Positions 25,101 to 35,930 of a stretch of 64,000 bases of DNA are shown here, in pieces. Within the stretch, counting starts at the first letter, position 1, and each line of letters opens with the position of its first letter. Source of the DNA: Promerops cafer (lineage: Eukaryota > Chordata > Aves > Passeriformes > Nectariniidae). Below the pieces are notes generated by a model. It was not told the DNA's origin. It saw only the letters and a list, made by a program, of their open reading frames with translations, and did not search any database. The position numbers were made by a program, and so were the translations under genes. The stretch covers positions 248,001 to 312,000 of the forward strand of contig VZSE01011443.1 of NCBI GenBank assembly GCA_013398275.1. The letters run 5' to 3'.

Positions 25101-28100
25101 ATTGTGTATGAAACAAAAAAATAAACTTGCTTCACTCAATTTTCACAAGGGTTTGATCATCCATCCTGTTTACAAATGGCTATGTTAATCATTGCAATCT
25201 GAGAATTCAGTGACATTTTAGTATAAATAGTTTATGGGTGTAAGCTTTCCTTTAGACCTGGTTCTTATAAACAGTTGGTCTAATTGCCTTTCAAGTGTTC
25301 CTGTATCTTCTGACTAACGAAAAATCTCTTGTGGCTTACACACCAGTTGTTTCAAGCCCAATAACAAATAAAGAAAACAAAATTCTAATATTCATCCTAA
25401 TGTCACAGACATTCACTTATTCTAGTCTAGAAAGCACTTAAGCATACACTCAGTTTACAGTCATATTTACATTTTTATTTCTGTTGAAATTAAGCAGGTG
25501 CTTAAGTGAATATGCCAGTGTTTTCCTGGATAAGAGTGGGTTTTTTAATGAATCACAGTGCTTTCAGCTGACCAAAACAGAAGTATCTTGATTGCAACAG
25601 TGTTTAAATATAGGATAGATCTATTACTGTGCTCCAGACAGCTGGCAAGCCAGACTAGACGTAATCAGAGTTGTCACCACATAAACAGGAAGAACATCAT
25701 AGCAGTTGATAACATGCATCCATATTATTTTTGCTGGTATATTTAGGTGTGCAGAAAAATAGAAAGAAATTAAGTGAAGTGACATAGTTTGGAGAGCAAA
25801 ATAAGATAAAGAGGATAAGAAATACAGGGTGAAACTGGTAAGGAAGGGAGTTAGAGAAACTGGATAGATAAAAATTCCAAAGCATTCATTGCCAGTACAG
25901 TGAACCTAATGAGGGGAGTGAAATGACATGGAGTCTTGCACTAGACATTTTTGAAGCTGACAGAAGCACATTTGTGGCTTCACTGAAGACATAGAATTTT
26001 TTTCCCAACAAGAGTATAACATTTCCTCCTAAGGACAGTTATATCATCACCGCCACAAAGAGAAAGTGTAACCTTATTCTGGCTTCCTGTGTGTGCTTTT
26101 TAGGTTACACTTAACAAAAATACAAGTTATTATTTGGAATGTTGGATACCTCTGTAGAATTTTGAAACCTGGAATTGCCAAAGCCAGCTGCTTGCTGAGA
26201 TGGAAGATGGAATTTGATCTCCTTTTATTTAGAATATTTTACTTTGTAAAAAGTATATATTTTTCTGAAAACTGCTGTGAACTCAACTTGAAGTATCTGT
26301 GTTGACTCAAGCAAAACTCTGCCAGTGTCTGTCTTGTCCAATCTGACCCCAATTCAAAACTCCAATCTACATTCTCCCCAGTATGTTTGCTTTCTTCCTT
26401 TCAACTTTGATAAATTTGAAGCTGCAAATAACCAAAGTTTCATGGAAAGCATCAAAGTCCATATTAAAAACTTTATCTCTCAGTTCAAGGGGCCACTTCC
26501 AGGATTTCTTTTCTTTAAGTTCATCAGTGGAGAAAACAGTCTCTAAGACATCTCATCTGAATGTGTCTTCAATTATAAAGAAAGTTCAGTTTCTTCTTCA
26601 GTGGTGACTTTTGGTCTTGGAGCTCATCTGCATTCAGTTCCTTTTCACTACCAGCAAAAAGATATTATGTGTAAAATTAGACAAAATTTGAATATTTCGC
26701 TTTATTGTAAACAAATATAGAATTATAATACTTCATGGTAACTCTCTTTGCATAACTGAAAGCTGTTGAAACTAGCTTACTTATTGAAAAGTACTGTTTC
26801 TTCATGATAATCCATCCAACACACATGAATCTTGCATTGCTGGACAGAGAAAATAATGAAAAATATAGGGATAAATGAGAGCAAGGAAATATGGGGGTAA
26901 GAGAATAAAGTCACTTATCAAAAAGTACCAAAGAAAACAATTTTATTGTTGATGAGCATAATATTAATTTTTAATTTGACAGTGAGAAAAATTACTAATG
27001 ACTAGGAATTTGTTCATTGATGTATAAAACACTGGTGTGTCTGCATGTGAACCATGAATACAGTCCCCCACTCCATCACTCTGAATATTCACTTTAGTGA
27101 AGGACACAGAGCCTCATCCTGCTCAGACTGTAGTGCTAAGAATCCTGAGTAACTGTGTTACTCAGTGCTGGAAGAGTTATTCGGGGTGCACTTTGTCATA
27201 ACCCAACAAAATCTTAAACTAGTATTAAAGAAAAAAAATCTCTGAAATCAGGCTTAATATAGAAAACTTACTTTATTTTATAAACCAAACAGTCGCCAAT
27301 GAGTGGAGAAGTAACACAGACTGTGTTACATCACCTGTGACACCCATAAGATTCAGTGTAAACAGAATATGAAGAAATTGGTAGCAACATCCAGAGTTCA
27401 ACAAAAATGCTTTCCACTTGCTGTTCTGCAGTACAGCAAATTAGCTTATAAATCACTATTATATCTATAATTACATTTGATCTAATCACGCTGGGAAAAA
27501 AGTGTCATTAATTATCAAGGCCAAAGTCTTAATATAACACATTCTGCAGACTTCATTTTCTAAACAAAGGAGCAAAACCCCAAAATTTTTAAAATAAGTT
27601 GGATTCATTTATGGTGTAATTGAAAACACATGGTTTGCCATGGAATTGAGTCTGGTTGCTTGTGGTTGAATCCACTTGGAGAATCTAGAGTCATGTCTGT
27701 TTAATGCTAGATTCTACATTAGCATGTAATAGTGGAAATGGAAGTCCCATATGTGCTTAGATTAATAAATAGTCTCCAAATAGGTTTATGTCTGGCATAT
27801 TCAAGAGATATGGAACATGTCCTTACAGTATAGGGGATGTCCTAACTGATGTCTTAATTGTAGAACAAACTCAGAAGTAATTGCCTAATGCATTTAACAT
27901 CTAAAGCACTGGTGGTAATGTAGTCTAAGAGAGTGTTCTTAAGTCAGGTGTGACTAAATAAAGAAATTACATGTTTCATATTAATCATCAGCTATGTTGG
28001 TAGCACAAAATTTTTCTTCTCTTAATAAAACCAATTCAGGCTTAAGTGACACTCCACAGTAAATGTTATTAATTGTGTGCTTCCTGAATTGACTACATTT

Positions 28101-29763
28101 ATGTGTAAATATTAATGTTTGAGTATGTTTTATTTACATAAGATCCCTTTTTTTTTTTTGCCAATGGAAAAGCAGATTACCATACCAAGCACAGAGATAC
28201 TCAGACACTGAAAAGTGCAGACTGATAAATGGATTGGAAATTATGACTGTTGTATATGACTGAGACCAGGAAATTAAAAGACAATATCTAACCAAGGCCC
28301 TGTTGTTTCAATTATGAATATGTCAGCTTTGATTCAAGGTATGGCTATGAACAAAAATGTCTATGCAGTGGGATTCGACTTCCCTTTTTTCATCTGTTTT
28401 TTATGTAGACAAATAAATTTTTATTATCATATAACCAGGATTCATCCATGCCTTGCATTCCAGTACTATTGCTACCTTGCAGGTCTGTTCTTGAAAATAT
28501 GCAGATTTTTCTATATAAACTGAAATAAGTGGATCTTGAAGTAACTGAGATACAATAAAGAGAAGAACAAGTGTAATTTTCAGGATCTTTTTGTAATTAT
28601 GAGTATATAATTTCACTACATACAGAAAGTATTATTTTGGTGTCTAAATACAGCCTAGGAACTGGAGTGCTTTAAATTTCTCTGTAACTGAATAAATTCA
28701 GATGTACAGACAATTTATCATATGACACTAAAGGCACTGAATATTGCTCATAAAAGAATTGTAGAAATAGGTCTGTAGAATACCTTTTTTTAAAAAGAAA
28801 GGAATAATTTACTTTTTTCATTACAATAGATATATTCTTGTATTTTTGCACATATGGGGTCAAGTTTTGTTTTCTAATCACTATTACAATGTGTTTCTCT
28901 CAGAACTGTCCAGTTACTGGAAATCTCTGATCTCCTGCCCCTTGTCTTTCTGACCATGAAAAGCAAAAAGATTTCCTTGTGAAGTGAAACATTCCCAGCT
29001 GAACACACCATCAGGGACTCTGGGTTGTAAAACTGATCGTAGTCCAAATCAAATACTTATTACTTATTTCAAGTGCTGTCCTTTTATGTCAACCTGAATT
29101 GGAATTCAAGTCAATGGCAAAACTCCCATTGACTTTCAGGAAAAAAGATTAAACTCTATAATGTGTATTAAATATTTTATTCTGGTACTCAACTCAGAAC
29201 TGCTGGGTGGGCTCATGAATACATCAGACAAAAATTCATCCATATCAACAGCAAGAAAAAAAGAAAGATATAAAAGATGCTGATAAATCCTTTGTTCCAT
29301 TGGAGAGGTCTGTCATTAAATCAATGCCATATGAAATTAATGATAAGGGATATTAACGTTCTTGCTTTTGAGTAAAGAGGAAGCTCGGTAACACATAAAC
29401 ATTCTCCCCACAGCACATTTATTCACTGTTTTTCTGATCACATGAGAAGCATAATGTTAGTATGAAATTAAATCGATGGTTTAAGCACAGTATTGAACTT
29501 CCATTATATTGCCAAGATAATAAGGCATATCTGCAGAATGCCATTATGTGTTGCTTTAATTATTTTCTTGCTATTTTTATATTGTTGAGACATGAGGTGG
29601 ATAGAAACCTTAGAAGCTTGTTTCCAACTCTATAACCATAAATGCATCCATACACAGGAGAAGCAAAAAGTAGGCTAAAGATAGCAGTTATGAATTTACA
29701 TATAAGAGCAATTTCACTGAAAATTCTGGGGCTGAAATTAGTGTGAAATCAGAAGGTGTATAA
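22119..29763. other. AT-rich non-coding stretch
   Basis: The only named sub-feature is the short tandem repeat at 22298. The block 22150-22760 is less AT-rich and open for short distances in several frames, but no protein or repeat is recognised. The minus-strand frame at 24343-24618 (91 codons) and the plus frame at 23946-24221 have no family motif. No poly(A)-tailed retrogene or structural RNA is visible. Confidence 0.5.
22298..22331. repeat. 14-bp tandem repeat, about 2.4 copies
   Basis: The unit TGAAGTGACAGCA(T/C) is repeated twice and begun a third time (TGAAG). It is a small slippage duplication. Confidence 0.85.
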
Positions 29764-29890
29764 ACACCATGAGCTCAGTTGGTTTGAGCATGGAGCTAAT
29801 AATGCCAAGGTTGTGGGGGCCATTTACCTAAGAGTTGGGCTCAATAATCTTTTTGATCCCTTCCAACTTAGAATGTTCTGTGATTCTGTG
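29764..29890 (+). mobile_element. tRNA-Ile-derived SINE with B-box deletion
   Basis: The head carries GAGCTCAGTTGGTTTGAGCA (A box) and GAGCTAATAATGCCAAGG (tRNA-Ile anticodon arm). After GTTGTGGG the sequence jumps straight to GGCCATTTACC, so about 15 bases holding the B box are gone. The CR1-like tail follows intact, through TTCCAACTTAGAATGTTCTG to TGATTCTGTG. Family: TguSINE1-like, the same as the minus-strand copy at 21982. With the B box lost, this copy should lack a working internal RNA polymerase III promoter. Whether the loss came before or after insertion cannot be told from one sequence. Confidence 0.87.
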
Positions 29891-32837
29891 GTTCATTATT
29901 TCAGCAGGATTGGGCCATTCTTTTTTGTTGCAGGGGTTTAGGCTTGGGCTGGGGAGGACACTATAATTTATTTTCATTGCCAATTCAGATAATATGAGAT
30001 TAATATTCTATGGAGAATATAGAAGAAAACACAAGTTCATCTTTCCCCAGACATTTAAATTCTAGTCTTTCATCAGTGTATCATTTTATTTATTATTTTG
30101 TATATTGTTTCTAAAACAGAAACTTAGCTGGGTAAACTTCCTGCCCTGCTGGCTCTAATTGTGAGATACACTAGTAAAAGACCTGATTCTTTTTGGATAT
30201 TTCCATCTTACATTTTATTAAAAGTTACATTTAAAAAGTTGGTAAATTCTGTTTTAAATGTAGAAGGATTTGTTTTTTTAATTTTGAAAGACGGAAAGCA
30301 TTTGAAGAAATGAAACCACTTGTTTGTCCTTCTTTCCTTTTCTCTTTTCATCTAAAAGCTGATTTTCCATCCACCTGAGAAATTGAGCACAGAGCCAAAG
30401 CTGCTGAAAAGATATTTTAAAATGCACTTTGAAATACTATCACCCCTCAGAAGTGGTGTTTCTCTGCTGGACAGTTGGTATGTTCCTGTCCTTACCTGAA
30501 GTTCTCTTATTCACAGCTCTCAAATCGCCCCCACAGTCCCCAGTGAGCACAACAAGGTCAAACAGCCTGGCTGTGAGCGAGGCCAGTGTTAAGTTGCCTG
30601 GATGGTGATACACTCTGTCTTGTCATAAAATGTCATAAAATGATAAATTCCTGAATAGTAGCCAGGAGAACATGAAAAAAAAGGCCTGATTTAAAAACCA
30701 GGTAAATGGCTAAAGAGGTAATATTTCTAAGAGACAATTTGGCCAAAATTGTATGAGACAAATGTCTTTGCCTTATTTTTGCTGTGCTCTGTAAAGAGGG
30801 GTCAATTTTATTTCCTTGAATTCTTTGTAACAGTTTAAAAATATGTTGACCAAAGCATATTTTGACACCTTCTGCATGACTGGAAGGCTCCTCTGGGAAA
30901 TAATTGCATGAACTGAGTAACCTTTAGCTGGACAAACACAAATACTCCTTGACTTGAGAGAGCTCGAGCAGACCAGGAATCACAGGTTTGGAATATTGTT
31001 TTCAGCAGACCTGTTCACATTAATAAAGCTACTTTTACTGAGTAAATGTTGCAGATCAGAGGGAACATCTTGGCACACACTCAATAACAGCTTATGCATA
31101 CATGTCTAGATCTCAAACATCTTTAAAACACCAGGAGTATTTATATTGACTTCAGAGTCTTTTCCCCCTGAGCTTGCTTCAAGAAGTTCAAGAAATATCA
31201 ATAAGTTCAATTTTCCATGACATTTTGAAGGATTTGTGTAACAATGTAAACCGAATTTTAACCAAGTGTCATTTTTTGACTGATTTGTCATTCTTTTATT
31301 TGTCTTTTTAAAATGAAATTAAAAATTGAAGTAGGTCTTTGATTCAGGACTGGAAATTTTACATTTCTCTGTGTTTTGTATAGCATGTTGCAAACATGTA
31401 GTGTTTAGCACATAAGTCATATCAGAAAAATATGTATTATTTCTCTTTTGACTCTAGAAGTCTAATGGGGGATTAAAGTTAACATATATATTAACTTCAG
31501 TCACGTTTTCATCAGGCCCATTTGGTTCAGACTGAAAAGAAAGAATCTCTCAGGCAGGATTTTTTTCCCATTTCCAGGAGTCTGACAATAAGTTTTGAAC
31601 TTTTTATACAGACAACATCTAAGGGTAGGAATAGGATACTCTGCTCCCTTCTATATTGGTTCAAATGGGTGGATCACCTGTTTCATTCACCTGTTGCTTA
31701 GACTACTGCAGGGCAAAAGCTGTCTTCAGATTTCTGATGCAAAGGAAGGAGTTTTAAGGGGATTCCAAGTGACAAGCAGCGTTACTAATAAATTGTCTCA
31801 GAATGTAAAAACGTGACCCTCTCAGGTGGTTCAGCTACAGTGTTTGCAAACTGTGACCAAGTATCAGATTCCTGCCTTTTTGGTTAGCACTTGCCATGGA
31901 ACAATACAGGGCTGTGACTTGCTCCAGCTCTGATTGTACAGACTGTAATTAAGGATTTGGGCGAGGATGAATGGCAAAGGATGCCACTGTGCAATTGGCT
32001 GTAACCAATGCGACCTAAACTGATCCTAGATCTGGGGGGAAAAAAGGGAAGAAGAAAGAAAGAGAAGGAGGGAAAAAAATGACCTCTTGTACCCTCTTCC
32101 ATGATCCGTGTATGTAGTTAGCACGGACTCCCCTGCCAGGCTTTTCATCGCCCTGCTTTTAAAACCATTAGCTTGCTTTGTAGTCTTAGCAAGACATACA
32201 TTTTTGAGCTATCATAAATGAAATCTTAGAAGATACCTTTCAACATATGCCAGGCATAGTTAAAAAAGAAAAAGACCATTATGGCTCTTTAAAGAAGGGG
32301 GAAAAAAACCTCAGGGTGAAATGGTGCAGACGTTTTGTGGAATATGGAAAGTTTGAAAGAAGTTAACATATAATAAAGGGACACAAGAAAACACGGTTGC
32401 ATTACAAAAAGAGCAGACAACCTGGATAGACTATAGTTTTAATAGGATTCCTTCTCTATATATATTAGTTTTCATCTTCTATGGTAAGTCAGGTGATGCC
32501 ATTTTGTCTCCTACTAACTTTGCCCTTGATATTCTTTTCTTTAATAAAAATCAGAATACATTACCAAAGTGTTGTCTGGAATAATCCAGCTGTTATCTGC
32601 TGCCACTGCAGAAATACATGACTGGAAAGAATGTATATCTCAATTTATTTAGGAAAAATTTGGTTTACAATTTTTCCAGTGAAAGTTGTATGTGGCATTT
32701 GGATAGCACTGTGTGGAACAGATCCAGCCTCCCATTTCCCAGGTTTCCTCAGTATACAGAGAGATGTGCCAAAACTCTTTATCTGAATCTGGGCTGCTAA
32801 GTCTAAACTTAGACCAGATGTAGAACATTTCTGGTTG
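29891..32837. other. Non-coding stretch with one exon-like block
   Basis: No named repeat found. The exon-like block at 30496-30604 is listed separately. 31860-32060 is a mixed-composition segment (ATTGGCTG, CCAAT and GCGACC in proximity) that may be a conserved element. The rest is AT-rich with no open frame above 73 codons. Confidence 0.5.
30517..30604 (+). other. Candidate exon (strand uncertain)
   Basis: On the plus strand a good acceptor (TTCTCTTATTCACAG) ends at 30516. The following 88 bases are open in one frame, reading a Ser/Pro/Thr-rich peptide that includes SPPQSPVSTTRSNSL and AVSEASVKLPG, and they keep two CpGs in codons. The exit would be a weak donor, GATG|GTGATA. On the minus strand the same DNA offers a 75-nt alternative (30570 to 30496): acceptor CTCGCTCACAG, an open frame including RLFDLVVLTGDCGGDL, and a strong donor TTCAG|GTAAGG. 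Only one of these, or neither, can be real. I do not recognise either peptide. A conserved non-coding element is an equally good explanation. Confidence 0.3.
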
Positions 32838-33405
32838 TGTTGGTTTTAACTGGGATACATGTAATTTTCTTCAGAGTACCTTGAGTGGGGCTGTGTTTTG
32901 TATTTGTCCTAGAAAATATGTTGGTAATTCAGGGATATTTTCTTTATTGCTGAGCAGTGGTTGCACACAGTCAAGACCTTTTCTGCTTCTCACCCCACAC
33001 CACCAGCAAGTAGGTTGGGGGTGCACATGAAGCTGGGACTGGACACAGCTGGGACAGCTGACCCCCACTGACCCAAGGAATATTCCAGACCCATCATGCT
33101 CAGAGTAAAAAGCTGGGGGGAGAAGAAAGGAAGGGCAGGGGGGCATTTGGGGTGGTAGTTTTTGTCTTCTCATGTCATGGTCACGTGTGATGGAGCCCTG
33201 CTTTCCTAGAGATGGCTGAACACCTGCCTGCCCAAGGGGTGAAGAAATTCCTTGCTTGCATGTGCAGCTTTTGCTTTGACTATTAAACTGTATTTATCTC
33301 AATGCACAGGTTGTTTTCTCACTCTCACTCTTCTGGTTTTCTCCCCCACCCCACCAGCAGGGAGTGAGTGAGTGGCTGTGTAAGACTAAGTTGCTGCAAC
33401 AATGG
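32838..33405 (+). mobile_element. Solo LTR, avian ERVL-like family
   Basis: This is a nearly complete LTR of a family that is abundant in birds. It begins TGTTGGTTTTAACTGGGAT and passes through TGGGGCTGTGTTTTG, CTGAGCAGTGGTTGCACACA and CTTTTCTGCTTCTCACCCCA. It then reaches GATGGAGCCCTGCTTTCC, GAGATGGCTGAACACCTGCC, the poly(A)-signal segment TATTAAACTG (ATTAAA at 33282-33287) and the AGTGAGTGAGTGGCTGTG end block. The canonical right end is degraded, so 33405 is approximate. The TATA-like CATATAAAGCTGG of the family is here AGTAAAAAGCTGG. A CACGTG E-box is present at 33182-33187. No second LTR or internal gag/pol/env sequence lies nearby, so this is a solo LTR left by recombination. The 100-codon minus frame inside it is not a gene. 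Confidence 0.85.
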
Positions 33406-34276
33406 TTCATACTGGCCATGGAAAGGGGGCTTTATTGCACTAGAAATCTTTTGTCAGGACTTTGAAGCTGGCACACTGTGAACTGGGGGTCAGAACTTTG
33501 CTGCACTCCTATACTGAAAAACAAACAGGCAGATTTTAATATTTTAAATCCTACTTGTAGTCAGGAGTGATAGAAATCAAGTTCATTTTGCTACAAAGAG
33601 AAACATATATACCAGTGACGGATGTCTGGGGCACACAGAATCAGAGTGGGAAGGACTCCGAGCTCTTTTCATCTTTTTATAGTAAACAGCTGGGAAATGT
33701 GGAGGAGTCAGGGCCCCTCGTGGTAAAGATGATTGTCTCTTAGAGCAATAAACAATAAAAATCCTGAAAGAAAATAAGTAGTTGTTTTAACAGAAAGAAA
33801 CACAAATAGTGAATTCAGTGAGACACAGAAGAAAAGGCTTGAACAAGTTCATTTATAGAAGATTTGTATTGAATTTTAGGGTGTATAATACTTTGATTTC
33901 AGTTTTCTGGTTTTATTTCTCTTTGATGCTTTTGTTTTCTTTATAAGTCATGCCCATTTAATGAGTATGAGGAGGGAAAAGAAAGAAAACCCAAACTGCT
34001 TTTTCTTACTGTTTCCTGCCTGTATGGAACAGACACTGCCTTAAAGTCTTGCTTTGCTTATGCTCTGTAATTGCATTTGATTTCACCATGTCAATTCCCT
34101 GGAGTTAAATACATTTTAAAAAGTACACCTTGGGCTTAGGACTCCTGACCCCTGATCTCATGCAGACTGTTCTCTACATGGGATAAATCCACAGAGGGAA
34201 AAAATTTCCCACTAAGTGATGATCTCTTTCATGTCCTCTTAGCAGGAAAGGAGCTTTCAGGTACAATTGCACTGTA
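33406..34276. other. Short non-coding interval between repeats
   Basis: Mixed-composition DNA between the LTR and the CR1 tail. At 33640-33660 a 'cagaatcagagtgggaagga' segment is faintly like a minus-strand CR1 3' end, but too little matches to call it. Confidence 0.45.
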
Positions 34277-34504
34277 AGAAGTTTCATCCCAATATAAGAA
34301 AAAATTTTTTTCAGTACAAACAATCAATCTCTGGAACAGCTTGCCCAGGTATTTAGTATACCTCTCATCAGTGAAGGTTTTCATGGTATGACTGAACAGG
34401 ATGATAGATGATCTCATGGAGGATTCCCTTCCAATAAAAGGTGGGACCAGATGATCTTTCAAGGTCCTTTCCAACCTGGGATTTTCTGTGATTCTCTGAT
34501 TCTC
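34277..34504 (+). mobile_element. CR1 LINE 3' end
   Basis: 5'-truncated CR1 tail. It shows the degenerate counterpart of 'ggatattaggaaaaatttctt', then CTCTGGAACAGCTTGCCCAGG, then ACCAGATGATCTTTCAAGG, TCCTTTCCAACCTGGG and a terminal array of imperfect 8-mers of the ATTCTGTG type (CTGTGATTCTCTGATTCT). That array marks the CR1 3' end and fixes the strand. The middle of the 3' UTR is divergent, pointing to an old subfamily. The 81-codon minus frame here is spurious. Confidence 0.85.
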
Positions 34505-34794
34505 TTTCTATTTATGATTCCTTTAGTCAGTAAGGAAGACATTTCTATTACAGTATCATGATTTTTCTTGCTGACAATATAAATGAATTAAATCAAAACC
34601 TTATCAGAAAAGTTGTTTCTATGATAAATTAGTGATTTTTTTAGGACAGATGATTAAAGTGAATAAGTGAGTGGCTAGAATACAGACTGGACTCATAGCT
34701 TCAAAACTCAAATTATTTTTATGCAAGTGCTAAGAGAGCTGGCAAATGTCATTAAAAGGCTACTCTTGATTATGTTTGAAATGCTGTGGTAATC

Positions 34795-35930
34795 AGGAGA
34801 GGTTTTTGAGGACCTGAAAAAGGAGAGAATCCCTCTTTGACCTCAGGAAGACAAGAAGAAGCACACAGGGAACTACAGGTTGGTCAGTCTCCCCTCCAGT
34901 CCCTGGGAGGTGATGGAGCAAATAATGCTGGGAATCATTTCCAGGCATGAAGATGAAGAAAGTGATCAGGAGCAGTTAGCAATAAATTCGAAAGGGGAAA
35001 TCATGCTTCATCAACTTGGTGGTCTCAACAATGAAATGACTGGCATGCTGGATAGAGGGAGAGCAAAAAGTAGCTTCTCTTCATTTTTGATAAGGTGCTT
35101 TTTTGCAATCTCCACTAATATCTTCATAGACAAGCTGCACAAGTATGCTCTACATAAGTGAGGTGGACTGGATATTGGTTGAACTGACAGGATGAAAGTG
35201 TTTTCACAAGTGTTGTACCCAAGTATTGATATGAGGGCAAATACTGTTACATTATTTACTGTTCCCTAAGGAGGTTGCTGATGAGACCAAGTGCTCCCTC
35301 AGTAAGTTTGCAGATGATATAAAACCCAGTGGAGTTGCTCATATACCAGATCTGTGCTGCCATTCAAGGGGACCTCAACATACTGGAGCAACGGACTGAC
35401 AGAAACCTTCTGAAATTCAGCAAAGGCTCACAGCAAGTCCTGTCCATGGGAAGGATACTCCCATGTACCAGTACACACTGGGGACCAGCTATGTGGAAAG
35501 CAGCTCTGCAGGGGAGAACCCAGTGGTTTGGTCAAACAGCAAACCAAACATGAGCCAGCAATGAGTACTTATGGCAGAAAAGACCAGAAGCCTCTAGGGA
35601 TGCTCTGGGCAAAGGATTGCCAACAGGACCAGAGAAGTGATTGTTCCCCTCTACTTGACACTGGTGAGATCTATCAGGAATGCTGGGTCCAGGGCTGGCC
35701 TCCCTGGTGCAAGAAAAATACTCCTGAAGTGGAGAAAAACCAGGGAAGGGCTACAAAATGATTAAGAGCTGGGCTGCCATCTGATGATGCTGAGAGAGTT
35801 GGGGTTGTTTAGCCTGGGGAAGCAAAGGCTCAGGGAGACCTTGCCTGACTGTGAAAAACTGACTGGGGGAGCAAAGAAAACAGTCAGGTTCTTCTCAGTG
35901 TTGCCTTGTGACAGGACAAGAGACCATTTG
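34795..35930 (+). mobile_element. Decayed CR1 LINE, reverse-transcriptase region
   Basis: A piece of CR1 ORF2, broken by stops and frameshifts. From about 34895 it shows the reverse-transcriptase fingers/palm region: GGGAACTACAGG, CCCTGGGAGGTGATGGAGCA, an EMTG motif near 35033 and IDKL near 35127. The region that should hold PQGSVLGP (about 35170-35265) is deleted or unrecognisable. The catalytic-box counterpart Phe-Ala-Asp-Asp is encoded at 35307-35318. Downstream blocks include DRNLLKF near 35397 and GRATK near 35742, ending with GACAGGACAAGAGACC. The 3' UTR and terminal 8-mers are absent, so the copy is truncated at both ends. The short open frames (93, 74 and 77 codons) are remnants and are not functional. 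Confidence 0.9.

Noticed and set aside
29764..29830. tRNA-Ile gene (plus strand)
   Set aside because: Same SINE head, and here the B box/T arm is deleted, so no tRNA could form.
33640..33665. Minus-strand CR1 3' end
   Set aside because: Only a short 'agaatcagagtgggaagga' resemblance, and none of the following CR1 landmarks are present.
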